From: Oxobacter pfennigii
GTDB taxonomy: Bacteria; Bacillota; Clostridia; Clostridiales; Oxobacteraceae
Assembly (NCBI RefSeq): GCF_001317355.1
Contig: NZ_LKET01000021.1
Coordinates: 248,001 to 312,000 of the forward strand
Length of the DNA stretch: 64,000 nucleotides
Direction: 5' to 3'
The notes beneath the pieces are model-generated. The model was not told the origin of the DNA. It saw only the letters and a list, made by a program, of their open reading frames with translations, and searched no databases. Each line of letters begins with the position of its first letter. The stretch's first letter is position 1. This document shows positions 41,815 to 50,800 of the stretch, piece after piece. Both the position numbers and the translations under genes were made by a program.

Positions 41815-42333
41815 GTGGAATTTCTTGATTTAGCTAAAAAGCGTTATTCTGTACGAAAGTATCAAAATAAAAAGGTTGAAGAGGAAAAGCTTTTAAAAAT
41901 ATTGGAAGCGGGTAGAATTGCCCCCACGGCGGCAAATGCCCAGCCTCAAAGATTAATAGTGGTCCGGGAAGAAAAGGGCCTTGAAAAATTACATAAGTGC
42001 GCAAGGCTTTATGGAGCACCTCTGGCAGTTATAGTGTGTGCCAATCATGATAGTTCATGGAAAAGGCCATATGATAAAAAAGACACATCAGACATTGATG
42101 CTAGCATTGTAACCGATCATATGATGCTTGAGGCTACGGAATTAGGATTAGGCACTGTATGGATATGCTATTTTGCCCCTGAAGTTTTAAGGGAGGAATT
42201 CAATCTTCCGGATAACATAGAGCCTGTAAATATCCTTGCCATAGGATATGCGGAAGGTGAAGATGCTTTACCAGACAGGCATGATACTATGCGCAAACCC
42301 ATAAAGGATACGGTTGTTTACGAGACATTTTAA
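41815..42333 (+). CDS. Nitroreductase-family FMN protein
   Basis: The 172-residue flavoprotein matches the short nitroreductase family: 'KRYSVRKYQNKKVEEEKLLKI' (FMN-phosphate arginines, residues about 8-28), 'ARIAPTAANAQPQRLIVV'-like segment, 'ELGLGTVWICYF' (about 110-121) and a C-terminal 'AIGYAEG'. Such enzymes reduce nitro compounds, quinones or enones with NAD(P)H. The GTG start directly follows the upstream stop, so the two genes are cotranscribed. The substrate is unknown. Confidence 0.88.
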   Translation: MEFLDLAKKRYSVRKYQNKKVEEEKLLKILEAGRIAPTAANAQPQRLIVVREEKGLEKLHKCARLYGAPLAVIVCANHDSSWKRPYDKKDTSDIDASIVTDHMMLEATELGLGTVWICYFAPEVLREEFNLPDNIEPVNILAIGYAEGEDALPDRHDTMRKPIKDTVVYETF

Positions 42334-42338
42334 AGTGA

Positions 42339-42358
42339 GGGACGGTCTGATACGTCCC
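42339..42358 (+). terminator. Short hairpin after the nitroreductase gene
   Basis: GGGACG pairs with CGTCCC across an 8-base loop; the following run is TTAAAAATTT, so termination may be weak. Confidence 0.45.
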
Positions 42359-42366
42359 TTAAAAAT

Positions 42367-42395
42367 TTGGCTTTTTTGAGTGAAAATGCTATAAT
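42367..42395 (+). promoter_or_regulatory. Promoter of the transketolase genes
   Basis: TTGGCT, a 17-base spacer that ends in TGC, and TATAAT form an extended -10 sigma-A promoter 86 bases before the transketolase start. Confidence 0.65.
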
Positions 42396-42480
42396 CTAAT
42401 TATTTGGGGAAAAACTATACAATTGAACAGTCTTTGCTGGACGCAGCACTTAAGATGTCCATTATTGGAGGTATTAAACT

Positions 42481-43326
42481 ATGGAGCAGGGTAAAATAAA
42501 AGATTTGTTGATTACCGCAACAAAAATAAGAAAGCATTCAATCGAGGCAGTATACAGTGCAAGTTCCGGGCATCCCGGAGGCTCACTTTCAATAGCAGAT
42601 GTACTATCGGTTTTATACTTTGACTTAATGAAGGTAGATGCCAATAACCCTAAGTGGGAAGACAGAGACAGGCTTGTACTTTCAAAAGGCCATTGCAGTC
42701 CCGCCCTTTACGGGGCATTGGCAGAAAAGGGATTTTTCTCAAAGGATCTTATAAAGACTTTCAGGCATATTGACAGCATACTTCAAGGCCATCCCGATAT
42801 GAAGTGCGTTCCCGGTGTGGATATGTCTACCGGTTCCTTAGGACAGGGAATTTCAGCAGCATGCGGTATGGCGGTGAATGCCAAGATATTTGACAAGAAT
42901 TACAGAGTATATGCAATTGTCGGAGACGGAGAGCTTGAAGAAGGACAGGTGTGGGAAGCAGCTATGTTTGCCGCTCACTATAAGCTTGATAACCTTACAG
43001 CCTTTATAGATTTCAACGGCCTGCAGATAGACGGACACGTATCTGAGGTCATGTCACCAATGCCCATTGATGAAAAATTCGCAGCCTTTGGATGGAACGT
43101 AATCAAGATAAACGGCCATGATATAGAAGAAATTAAAAATGCTGCAGTGAAGGCAGCACAAGTAAAAGGCAAACCTACAGCAATAATTGCAACAACTATA
43201 AAAGGCAAGGGAGTATCCTTTATGGAAAACCAGGCTTCCTGGCATGGTTCTGCTCCTAATAAAGAACAGTATGAACAGGCAATAAAAGAGCTTGATGCAT
43301 ACCTTGAAAGCCTGGGGGTGAAATAA
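42481..43326 (+). CDS. Transketolase, N-terminal (thiamine diphosphate-binding) subunit
   Basis: This 281-residue subunit corresponds to the first third of a full transketolase. It contains 'SGHPGGSLSIADVLSVLYF', 'DRLVLSKGHCSPALYG', 'GSLGQGIS' and the thiamine diphosphate motif 'IVGDGELEEGQVWEAAMFAAHYKLDN' region (GDGxLEEG). Together with the C-terminal subunit encoded one base on, it shifts two-carbon units in the non-oxidative pentose phosphate pathway. Split transketolases are usual in clostridia and archaea. GGAGGTATTAAACT precedes the ATG. Confidence 0.95.
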   Translation: MEQGKIKDLLITATKIRKHSIEAVYSASSGHPGGSLSIADVLSVLYFDLMKVDANNPKWEDRDRLVLSKGHCSPALYGALAEKGFFSKDLIKTFRHIDSILQGHPDMKCVPGVDMSTGSLGQGISAACGMAVNAKIFDKNYRVYAIVGDGELEEGQVWEAAMFAAHYKLDNLTAFIDFNGLQIDGHVSEVMSPMPIDEKFAAFGWNVIKINGHDIEEIKNAAVKAAQVKGKPTAIIATTIKGKGVSFMENQASWHGSAPNKEQYEQAIKELDAYLESLGVK

Positions 43327-44271
43327 ATGGCAGATAATATAGCGACAAGAGAAGCATACGGCAAAGCTTTGGCAGAATTCGGAGATAAATATGAAATAGT
43401 AGTATTGGATGCCGATTTATCAAAATCAACGAAAACCGATACTTTCAAAAAGAAATTTCCTGAAAGGTTTTTAAATGCAGGTATAGCAGAGTCCAACATG
43501 ATGTCCATTGCTGCAGGCATTGCAAGCTGCGGCAAAGTGGTATTTGCAAGCACCTTTGCAATGTTTGCCGCCGGAAGGGCATTTGAACAGGTGAGAAATT
43601 CCATAGGATATCCCAACCTCAATGTAAAAATAGGCGCCACCCACGCAGGCATAACCGTAGGCGAAGACGGTGCCACCCATCAATGCTTGGAGGATATTGG
43701 AATAATGCGAACCATACCAAATATGGTTGTCATAAATCCCGCCGATGCAGTAGAAGCAAGGGCAGCAGTGGAAGCCGCCATAAAGCATAATGGCCCTGTT
43801 TATTTAAGGTTCGGAAGATTGGGTGTACCCGTCATATTCGATGAATCACAATACAACTTTGAACTGGGCAGGGGTGTAATGCTTGCAGACGGAAACGACG
43901 CAGCGGTGATTGCAACAGGGCTTATGGTCCATGAAGCATTGAAAGCTAAGGAAGAGCTTAAAAATGAAGGAATAGACCTACGCGTTATAAATATTCATAC
44001 CATTAAGCCCATAGATAAGGAAATAATAATCAAAGCTGCAAAAGAAACGGGGGCCATAGTTACGGCAGAAGAGCATAATATATTGGGAGGCTTAGGCAGC
44101 GCTGTTGCTGAGGTGGTTGCAGAAAGCTATCCCGTGCCTGTAAAAAGGGTAGGAGTGGAAGATAAATTCGGCCGCTCGGGAAAACCGGCTGCCCTTTTAG
44201 AAATGTACGGCCTTACCGCAAAAAACATCGTTGAAAAAGTAAGAGAGGCAATAAAACTTAAAGTAAAATAA
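43327..44271 (+). CDS. Transketolase, C-terminal (pyrimidine-binding) subunit
   Basis: The 314-residue partner holds the pyrimidine-binding and C-terminal domains of transketolase: 'RFLNAGIAESNMMSIAAGIA' (about residues 48-67, with the glutamate that activates thiamine diphosphate), 'VGEDGATHQ' and 'AEEHNILGGLGSAVAEV'. The start ATG follows immediately after the stop of the N-terminal subunit gene with GGGGGTG upstream, so the two are coupled. Confidence 0.95.
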   Translation: MADNIATREAYGKALAEFGDKYEIVVLDADLSKSTKTDTFKKKFPERFLNAGIAESNMMSIAAGIASCGKVVFASTFAMFAAGRAFEQVRNSIGYPNLNVKIGATHAGITVGEDGATHQCLEDIGIMRTIPNMVVINPADAVEARAAVEAAIKHNGPVYLRFGRLGVPVIFDESQYNFELGRGVMLADGNDAAVIATGLMVHEALKAKEELKNEGIDLRVINIHTIKPIDKEIIIKAAKETGAIVTAEEHNILGGLGSAVAEVVAESYPVPVKRVGVEDKFGRSGKPAALLEMYGLTAKNIVEKVREAIKLKVK

Positions 44272-44345
44272 TGAATAGCTATCATGTTATTGGCTAACTA
44301 TAATAACGAGTCATATTCTACACCAATATAAGGAGAGTGGATTTT

Positions 44346-44468
44346 ATGATGAACCGCAGAAGAATGATGAAATCAGTTCATGGTCCGGGTACTGTAGGTA
44401 TAATGGCAGGTGTGCTGGGTTTAGGCATAGCAACTGCAGTATTCATGAAGATGAGATCCCACTGGTAA
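44346..44468 (+). CDS. Small protein, 40 residues, with one membrane helix
   Basis: ATG at 44346 has AAGGAGAG eight bases upstream. The product has a basic N-terminus (MMNRRRMMK), a glycine-rich hydrophobic helix (about residues 15-33, 'VGIMAGVLGLGIATAVFM') and a short basic end. A good terminator follows 16 bases after the stop, so it looks like a real monocistronic gene. I know no family; small membrane proteins of this kind often act in sporulation or envelope stress. Confidence 0.6.
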   Translation: MMNRRRMMKSVHGPGTVGIMAGVLGLGIATAVFMKMRSHW

Positions 44469-44484
44469 TGTAGAATAAGAACTT

Positions 44485-44519
44485 AAGGCAAGGCAAATGC
44501 CTTGCCTTTTCATTTTTTT
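44485..44519 (+). terminator. Terminator after the 40-residue protein gene
   Basis: AAGGCAAGGCA and TGCCTTGCCTT pair perfectly over 11 bp, followed by TTCATTTTTTT. Confidence 0.8.
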
Positions 44520-44788
44520 GTATATATATACTTATGATAATATATAATTAGCAGCGGGAGCCGTAGCATATGTTGCCATAAATTCCAATGTCCAACCAAG
44601 GGATATAGATGTGCCAACCCTGCAGAATACGTTGAAAAAACAAGGATTTTACCTTCTAATATAGATTAATTGAAAAATTAAAATAAAATGGGCAAAGAGG
44701 TCAATATAAAAGGCTATATTGACTTTTTTGTAATTATATGCTTCAATAAATAAAAAAGAATAATTATACCTCATCTCCTTAAAGAGGT

Positions 44789-44964
44789 GAGGTAGAGGAG
44801 CAGCGTTTAATAGTACATATGCTGAGGCCGGAAGCCGAGGATACATATGGAAAGGAACCGCTGCCGAAGTTTCAGACATCCAAAGTCTGCAGCTGGGACT
44901 GTATCGAAGAGATGCAGGACTGTCATCCACGCATTTGACCATTGCATGGGTGGTGCGCTATCTC
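44789..44964 (+). ncRNA. Lysine riboswitch (L box) aptamer
   Basis: Conserved L-box elements occur in order: GAGGTAGAGG, AGTACATATGCTGAGGC, CCGAGGAT, GGAAAGG, GCTGCCGAAG, CAGCTGGG, GACTGTCA and GGTGCGCTATCTC. P1 is formed by GAGGTAG and CTATCTC at the two ends. A terminator hairpin (45011-45031) lies between the aptamer and the ABC transporter genes, which fits a transcription-off switch when lysine is bound. A competing hairpin (ACCTCATCTC with GAGGTGAGGT, 44769-44793) overlaps the 5' side of P1. Confidence 0.92.
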
Positions 44965-45010
44965 AAAAATGGGTCGAGGGGGGTGCGGGTCTATACCTAT
45001 GAGTATATGA

Positions 45011-45045
45011 ACGCCTATTATAATTAGGTGTTTTTATATTTTTTG
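45011..45045 (+). terminator. Expression-platform terminator of the lysine riboswitch
   Basis: ACGCCTA pairs with TAGGTGT around a 7-base loop, followed by TTTTATATTTTTT, 46 bases after the aptamer and before the binding-protein gene. Confidence 0.75.
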
Positions 45046-45086
45046 ATAAATAGACCATGTATAAAAATGAAGGGATGGATAATTTT

Positions 45087-45932
45087 ATGAAAAGGGTACT
45101 GGCGATTTTACTTACAGTGGCAATGTCCTTTGCCGTTATGGCAGGATGCACAAATCAAAATTCAGGTTCAGGCAATCAGACAGAAGATATCGTTGCATCA
45201 GTTAAGAAAAGCGATGCAATAGCAGCTGCTTTACCTGACAGGGTAAAAACAGCAGGAAAAATCATGATAGGTGTAGACGATTCATATCCTCCAATGGAAT
45301 ACAGGGATGACAATAACGCCCTTGTAGGCTTTGACGTGGATTTCGGCAATGCATTGGGTAAAAAGCTAGGCGTGGAAGTTGAATGGGTTCCGACAGCTTG
45401 GGAAGGAATAATACCTTCACTGCAGGCAGCAAAGTTTGACTTCATACTTTCCTCACTCAGTATAACTGATGAGAGGAAATTGGAAATAGGATTCAGCGAA
45501 CCATACATTCAGGGCGGTCCTGTAATCATCACTTTAAAAGAAAATACTTCGATTAAATCAGGTGACGATTTGGTAGGCAAGGTTGTAGGAGCTCAGCTTG
45601 GTACTACAGGGGAAGATGCGGCAAAATCAGTAGAAGGCGTTAAAGAAATAAAATCATATGATAAAATAACTGAAGCGCTGCAGGATTTGTCGGCTAAAAG
45701 AACTGAAGCTGTTGTAGCCGATGACCAGGTAGGAAGGTACTACATTGCCTTAGACCCTGAAAAGTACATTGTAGCCGGAAAAATGGTGGAAGAACCATTC
45801 GGTATCGGTTTCAGGAAAGATGATACAGCATTAATTGATGCTGTGCAAAAAGCCATTGATGAATTAAAGAGCGAAGGTACACTTTCAAAGATTTCTATGA
45901 AGTGGTTCAATTCAGATTATTATAAAAACTAG
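45087..45932 (+). CDS. Amino acid (probably lysine) ABC transporter, substrate-binding lipoprotein
   Basis: The 281-residue protein has a lipoprotein signal (lipobox 'VMAGC', cysteine at residue 21) and the family 3 extracellular solute-binding fold ('IMIGVDDSYPPMEYRDDNN', 'LVGFDVDFGNALGKKLGV', 'SITDERKLEIGFSEPYI', 'VGAQLGTTGEDA'). Family 3 proteins bind polar amino acids; the lysine riboswitch upstream makes lysine the likely ligand. I start at the ATG at 45087, where GGATGG lies eight bases upstream; an earlier ATG at 45057 lacks a ribosome binding site. Permease and ATPase genes follow. Confidence 0.92.
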   Translation: MKRVLAILLTVAMSFAVMAGCTNQNSGSGNQTEDIVASVKKSDAIAAALPDRVKTAGKIMIGVDDSYPPMEYRDDNNALVGFDVDFGNALGKKLGVEVEWVPTAWEGIIPSLQAAKFDFILSSLSITDERKLEIGFSEPYIQGGPVIITLKENTSIKSGDDLVGKVVGAQLGTTGEDAAKSVEGVKEIKSYDKITEALQDLSAKRTEAVVADDQVGRYYIALDPEKYIVAGKMVEEPFGIGFRKDDTALIDAVQKAIDELKSEGTLSKISMKWFNSDYYKN

Positions 45933-46054
45933 TAGAAAACGTGTACCATTGTAAAGCCTGAAGATAAATTGGCAGAGTTGCTGCTAAGTGCAGCAATTCT
46001 GCATTAATTGAATGAGGTATGCAATGGTACTAATTATTTCGTGGGGGGCTAAAC

Positions 46055-46705
46055 TTGAATATAGAGTTTATACTTAGTAAATTACCGTTTTTGCTTCAAG
46101 GCAGCATTATGACCATACAGCTTACGGTAGTAACATTAATTATCGGCACATTTCTTGGCATAATACTGGCATTGCTTAAGATATCAAAAATAAAGATAAT
46201 AAATTTATTGGCGACATTTTATACCTGGGTCTTTCGCGGCACCCCATTAATACTTCAGCTGTTCTTCTTTTATTATGCTCTGCCTATTTTAGGAATAACT
46301 TTTTCTCCATTTACTGCAGCGGTAGTTGGATTGAGTTTAAACTGCGGGGCTTATATGGCGGAGATTATAAGAGGCGGAATCCTGGCAATTGACAAGGGGC
46401 AGTTTGAAGCGTCAAAAGCCTTAGGATACACATATTTTCAGACTATGACCAAAATAGTGCTCCCTCAGACTATAAGAATCATACTCCCTCCTGTAGGAAA
46501 TGAGTTTATAGCAATGTTAAAGGACACATCCCTTGTATCCACCATTGCCATGGTAGAACTCATGAGGACGGCAACGCAGATTTCATCAGCAACATTCAAA
46601 TATACAGAAATGCTTTTCAGTGCGGCAGTATTGTATCTTGTTATGACGACTTTATTCACCAGCGCATTTTCGGCACTGGAGAAGAAGCTTGCAGTTTATG
46701 TTTAG
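46055..46705 (+). CDS. Amino acid (probably lysine) ABC transporter permease
   Basis: The 216-residue His/Glu/Gln/Arg/opine-family permease has about five membrane segments and the conserved ATPase-coupling region 'GAYMAEIIRGGILAIDKGQFEASKALG' (about residues 97-123). A single permease of this type usually forms a homodimer. It starts with TTG, preceded by GGGGGG. The gene lies between the binding-protein and ATPase genes under the lysine riboswitch. Confidence 0.93.
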   Translation: MNIEFILSKLPFLLQGSIMTIQLTVVTLIIGTFLGIILALLKISKIKIINLLATFYTWVFRGTPLILQLFFFYYALPILGITFSPFTAAVVGLSLNCGAYMAEIIRGGILAIDKGQFEASKALGYTYFQTMTKIVLPQTIRIILPPVGNEFIAMLKDTSLVSTIAMVELMRTATQISSATFKYTEMLFSAAVLYLVMTTLFTSAFSALEKKLAVYV

Positions 46706-46717
46706 GAGGGGTGTCAA

Positions 46718-47449
46718 ATGAATATAATTGAAGCTCAGCAATTGACTAAAAGATTCGGACAGCTGACAGTCTTTGAAAATATAAACGTAAATGTAAAAAA
46801 GGGAGAAGTAGTCGCCATCATCGGGCCTTCAGGCTCAGGCAAGAGTACATTTTTAAGGTGTTTAAACAATCTTGAAGAAATAGACGAAGGCAGTGTCTAT
46901 GTTGAAAATCAGAAACTGGACTATAAAAATAAAAAGGCTCTAAAGGAAATAACCACCAAAATGGGAATGGTATTTCAGAATTTTAACCTCTTTCCTCATA
47001 TGACGGCATTGGAGAATGTCATGGCTGCTCCTATTACTGTTAAAAAAGAACCAAAGGGAGAGGTGATGGAAAGGGCTAAAGGCCTTTTGAAAAAAGTAGG
47101 GTTAGAGGATAAGATGGACAGTTACCCGGCAAAATTGTCGGGAGGACAAAAACAAAGGGTGGCTATAGCCCGTGCCCTTGCAATGAAACCTGACATAATG
47201 CTCTTTGACGAGCCCACATCGGCATTGGATCCTGAATTAGTCGGAGAGGTTTTAAATGTTATAAAGGATCTTGCCAATGAAGGCATGACCATGCTTGTAG
47301 TAACTCATGAAATGGGCTTTGCAAAAGAGGTGGCAGACAGGGTTATATTTATGGACGGCGGAAAAATTGTTGAAGAAGATATACCTGAAAATATTTTTTC
47401 CAATCCTAAAGAACAGAGAACGAAGATGTTCCTTGAAAAGATACTGTAA
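46718..47449 (+). CDS. Amino acid (probably lysine) ABC transporter ATPase
   Basis: The 243-residue ATPase has Walker A 'GPSGSGKST', Q loop '[18 protein letters not shown]', signature '[17 protein letters not shown]', Walker B '[13 protein letters not shown]' and switch 'VTHEMGFA', all in the GlnQ/HisP form. It starts 12 bases after the permease stop with GGAGGGG upstream. It is the last gene of the lysine-riboswitch operon. Confidence 0.95.
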   Translation: MNIIEAQQLTKRFGQLTVFENINVNVKKGEVVAIIGPSGSGKSTFLRCLNNLEEIDEGSVYVENQKLDYKNKKALKEITTKMGMVFQNFNLFPHMTALENVMAAPITVKKEPKGEVMERAKGLLKKVGLEDKMDSYPAKLSGGQKQRVAIARALAMKPDIMLFDEPTSALDPELVGEVLNVIKDLANEGMTMLVVTHEMGFAKEVADRVIFMDGGKIVEEDIPENIFSNPKEQRTKMFLEKIL

Positions 47450-47473
47450 GCTTTTTAAGGTTATAGATAATTG

Positions 47474-47517
47474 AAAACTACAGCCTCTGCGTAAATTCCG
47501 CAGAGGCTGTAGTTTTT
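47474..47517 (+). terminator. Terminator of the lysine transporter operon
   Basis: AAAACTACAGCCTCTGC pairs with GCAGAGGCTGTAGTTTT (17 bp) and T follows. Confidence 0.85.
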
Positions 47518-47649
47518 GGATTTTGTATGTAACAAAAAAATTGCATATATCATAAACATTGTGGAGAGTAATATTGATAAGGAAATATTATTTTATGGAA
47601 TTTTTTTAATGAATGCTGTAGCAAAATATCTGTAAAGGGAGAGATTTAT

Positions 47650-48459
47650 TTGATAATTATAGGTGAAAAAATCAATGGCACCATCCCCAGCGTTAAAAAG
47701 GCAATTGAAGAAAAAGATGAAGAATTCATAAAAAACCTTGCTGTCAAGCAAGCAGAAGCAGGTGCCGATTATATTGATGTGTGCGCAAGCACTGCTCCTG
47801 AAATCGAGGCACAAACATTAATATGGCTTATGAATTTAATACAAAGCGTTGTAGATAAGCCCCTTTGCATTGACAGTCCTAATCCAAAGATAATAGCAGA
47901 GGTTTTTGAACATGCAAAAAGACCAGGTATTATTAACTCAATTTCAGAAGAGGGAGATAAAACCCAAGTCATTTTTCCTATTATAAAGGGAACAGATTGG
48001 CAGGTAATTGCATTAACCTGTGATAACAGAGGTATTCCGTCAGATGTGCAGACCAGGGTTGATATAACAAAGATTATTGTAGAAAAGGCCTCCAAATATG
48101 ACATAACTCCCGATAGAATACATGTTGACCCCCTGGTTATGGCCATGTCGGCAGAAAATAAATCCTTGCTTCAATTTGTTGAGGCACTGACAAAAATAAA
48201 AGAACTGTTTCCAACCATAAAAATTACCTCGGGCTTAAGCAATATATCCTTTGGGATGCCTTTGAGAAAGGTTATAAACCAGCACTTTTTAACCATAGCC
48301 ATGTTTGCAGGTATGGATTCAGCCATAATGGACCCTATAAACAGAGATTTATATACATCCCTTTTAACTACAAATGCGTTAATGGGACGTGACAGGCTAT
48401 GCAGGAATTTTACCAATGCATACAGGAAAAATAAAATCGGTCCCGTTAAAACAGAATAA
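47650..48459 (+). CDS. Methyltetrahydrofolate:corrinoid methyltransferase
   Basis: The 269-residue protein has the dihydropteroate-synthase-like TIM barrel of AcsE, MtgA and MetH pterin domains. Pterin-site motifs are seen: 'IIIGEKINGTIPSV' (N-terminus), 'AGADYIDVCAS' (about residues 37-47), 'CIDSPNP', 'ITSGLSNISFGMP' (about 197-209). It transfers the methyl group between methyl-cobalamin of a corrinoid protein and tetrahydrofolate (methyltransferase II). The start is TTG with GAGAGA upstream; no ATG fits. It lies 340 bases ahead of the corrinoid reactivator gene, so I infer that it serves the corrinoid systems of this window. Confidence 0.9.
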   Translation: MIIIGEKINGTIPSVKKAIEEKDEEFIKNLAVKQAEAGADYIDVCASTAPEIEAQTLIWLMNLIQSVVDKPLCIDSPNPKIIAEVFEHAKRPGIINSISEEGDKTQVIFPIIKGTDWQVIALTCDNRGIPSDVQTRVDITKIIVEKASKYDITPDRIHVDPLVMAMSAENKSLLQFVEALTKIKELFPTIKITSGLSNISFGMPLRKVINQHFLTIAMFAGMDSAIMDPINRDLYTSLLTTNALMGRDRLCRNFTNAYRKNKIGPVKTE

Positions 48460-48501
48460 ATTTTAATTAATTGACTAAATAATTCTTATATAGAAATAAA
48501 A

Positions 48502-48706
48502 GATGGGCTGTGGAATTTTGAGTAACGAAATGAGCATTGTAGAAGTTCCTTAAAAGTTCTTGGCGATGCTGCCGCAGAAAATGCTTAGAATTTTTGATTG
48601 CTTGAGCGAGAGGCAGTTATTAAAAATTCTTGTATTTTCAAGGCAGAGGGCCTTAGAACTTGCAGAACTTAACATAGCGAAGGCCGTATTTGAAATTCTA
48701 CAGCCT
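48502..48706. repeat. Palindromic repeat element, copy B
   Basis: A 205-base element that aligns with copy A at 34062 from end to end (for example GAGCATTGT, AAGTTCTTGG, CCGCAGAAAAT.CTTAGAATTTT, CTTGTATTTTCAAGGCAG.GGGCCTTAGAACTTGCAGAACT). Its ends, GGCTGTGGAATTT and AAATTCTACAGCC, pair with each other although they differ from the ends of copy A. It fills the gap between the methyl-THF methyltransferase and reactivator genes. Confidence 0.8.
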
Positions 48707-48797
48707 TATTGATATGTTGCCAAATAAATGCCAAATTGCTATTATTATACCATGGTTATAAATTAGTACGGATTAAAAAAGTTGGGAGGAATTCGGT

Positions 48798-50651
48798 ATG
48801 GCAAGTCACAAGGTGCAGTTTCAGCCTAATAATGTTGAAATAGCAGTACAAAGCGGAACCACAATAATGGAGGCTCTTGATGAGGCTAAGATTTACTACG
48901 ATTTTCCCTGCGGCGGAATAGGCAAATGCGGAAAATGCAAGGTTAAGGTTTTAAAAGGTGCGCAAAAGCCAACTTCCAAAGAGGAGAAGCATCTTGATGA
49001 GAAGGAAATAGAAGAAGGCATACGCTTAGCATGCATGACGGAAATACAAAATGACATTACTGTAGAACTTTTGAATGTAAGAAAGATGGAGCACAATATT
49101 TTAATTACATCTGAAGAAAAGGCAGTAAAAATAGAACCCCATATAAAGAAGGTGCCAATTGAGATAGAAAGGCCTCTTTTAGGTGACCAGAGGTCGGACC
49201 TTCATAGGGTAAAGGACAGTTTGAGCAGGAAAGGTTACAGACATGATGATTTGAAGGCTTCACTTACAGTTATGCAAAAGCTTCCGGAGACCCTGCGCCA
49301 TTCAGGCTTTAAAGCTACTGCCGTAATGTATGAAAATGAGATTATGGAGATAGAGTCCGGTGATACCACAAAAACCATGCTGGGCGTGGCTTTTGATATA
49401 GGAACTACTACAATAGTAGGATATCTTTTGGACCTTTATACAGGAGAGGAGCTTGCAATTGCATCCACCTTAAATCCCCAGACAAAATACGGAGCCGATG
49501 TAATTTCACGCATCAATTTTGCCAACAATGAGGAAGATGGAATAAAAAAATTACATGATGCAGTAATAGAAGCCATAAACAAATTAATCGGTGAAGCATG
49601 CGATAAAGCTTCTGTAAAAAGAAGCAGCGTATATGGTGTATCCATTGCCGCAAATACCACAATGCATCATTTATTTATAGGAACAAGCCCTAAAAATATA
49701 GGAATATCCCCTTATGTATCATCTGTAAGCGAGCCCTTGGCTATAGATGCAAAAGAACTTGGAATTGATATAAATACCGGCGGAAAAATTTTTGTTCTTC
49801 CAAACATAGCAGGTTTTGTAGGAGCGGATACATCGGCAGTTATTCTATCTACGGAAATGTATAAAAGCGATGTAGTTAAACTTGCTATAGATATCGGTAC
49901 CAACGGAGAAATTGCCTTAGGGTCAAAAGAAAAAATGTTTGCATGCTCTGCAGCAGCAGGCCCTGCCTTTGAGGGTGCTCAGATAAGCAGCGGTATGAGA
50001 GGTGCAGCCGGTGCCATAGACCATGTATATTTTAAAGATAAATTAGAATATACTGTCATAGGCGATGTTAAGCCCATAGGCATATGCGGTTCAGCGCTTT
50101 TGGATGTGGTGGCAGGGCTTATCGAGCTTGGAATTGTAGATAAGAGAGGAAGAATTCTAAGCCCTGATAAATTAACCAATCCTGAAGCTCTTAAATTCAA
50201 GGATAATATAACAGAGCATGAAGGCCAGGCGGCATTTTTACTTGCCGATAAAAATAAAACAGGCAGCGGCAAGGCAGTAATGGTTACACAAAGCGATATA
50301 CGTGAGCTTCAGCTGGCAAAGGGCGCCATGGCAACTGGGGTAAAGGTACTTATGGAGGTTCTTAATATACAGGTGGATGAAATTAAAGAGGTATTATTGG
50401 CCGGAGCCTTTGGAAATTATTTGACACCCCACAGCGCATGCGTTATAGGATTGATTCCTATGGAATTGGAGAGTAAAATAAAAATGGTGGGCAATGCTGC
50501 CGGAACAGGATCAAGAATTGCCTTGCTTTCAGCCGGAGAATTCTTAAAGGCCGGAGAAATAGCTGAATTTGTAGGCTTTGTTGAACTGGGAAGCCACCCC
50601 AAATTCAACAGTTATTTCGGTGAATGTTCCTACTTTAAAGTACCCCGCTAA
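48798..50651 (+). CDS. Corrinoid-protein reductive activator (ferredoxin-ASKHA, RACE type)
   Basis: The 617-residue protein belongs to the DUF4445/RACE family that reduces inactive Co(II) corrinoid proteins to Co(I) with ATP. Residues about 1-95 form a plant-type 2Fe-2S ferredoxin domain with ligands C38, C44, C47 and C79. A linker follows, then an ASKHA ATPase region (about 190-617) with phosphate loops 'AFDIGTTTIVGYLLD' and 'AIDIGTNGEIAL' and the adenosine motif 'VLLAGAFGNYL'. GGGAGGAATTCG precedes the ATG. It should keep the two corrinoid proteins of this window active. Confidence 0.95.
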   Translation: MASHKVQFQPNNVEIAVQSGTTIMEALDEAKIYYDFPCGGIGKCGKCKVKVLKGAQKPTSKEEKHLDEKEIEEGIRLACMTEIQNDITVELLNVRKMEHNILITSEEKAVKIEPHIKKVPIEIERPLLGDQRSDLHRVKDSLSRKGYRHDDLKASLTVMQKLPETLRHSGFKATAVMYENEIMEIESGDTTKTMLGVAFDIGTTTIVGYLLDLYTGEELAIASTLNPQTKYGADVISRINFANNEEDGIKKLHDAVIEAINKLIGEACDKASVKRSSVYGVSIAANTTMHHLFIGTSPKNIGISPYVSSVSEPLAIDAKELGIDINTGGKIFVLPNIAGFVGADTSAVILSTEMYKSDVVKLAIDIGTNGEIALGSKEKMFACSAAAGPAFEGAQISSGMRGAAGAIDHVYFKDKLEYTVIGDVKPIGICGSALLDVVAGLIELGIVDKRGRILSPDKLTNPEALKFKDNITEHEGQAAFLLADKNKTGSGKAVMVTQSDIRELQLAKGAMATGVKVLMEVLNIQVDEIKEVLLAGAFGNYLTPHSACVIGLIPMELESKIKMVGNAAGTGSRIALLSAGEFLKAGEIAEFVGFVELGSHPKFNSYFGECSYFKVPR

Positions 50652-50800
50652 ATAAATTTATAATAAAGTTTTAAGTAATTTGCATTTAAAGGCGGAGAAA
50701 GTCTTCTCTTTGTATCCCAAACTATCAAAGGTGACTGGGTTTTGAAGGCTTTTTCCCCTTAATATTTTCATTGCAAACTATAGAATGGAGGGAATTTAAG

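Noticed and set aside
44551-44664. A 37-codon stretch that reads like protein (AAGAVAYVAINSNVQPRD and onward) ahead of the lysine riboswitch
   Set aside because: It has a stop directly upstream, no start codon and no family I recognise. It could be a gene remnant, but the evidence is too thin.
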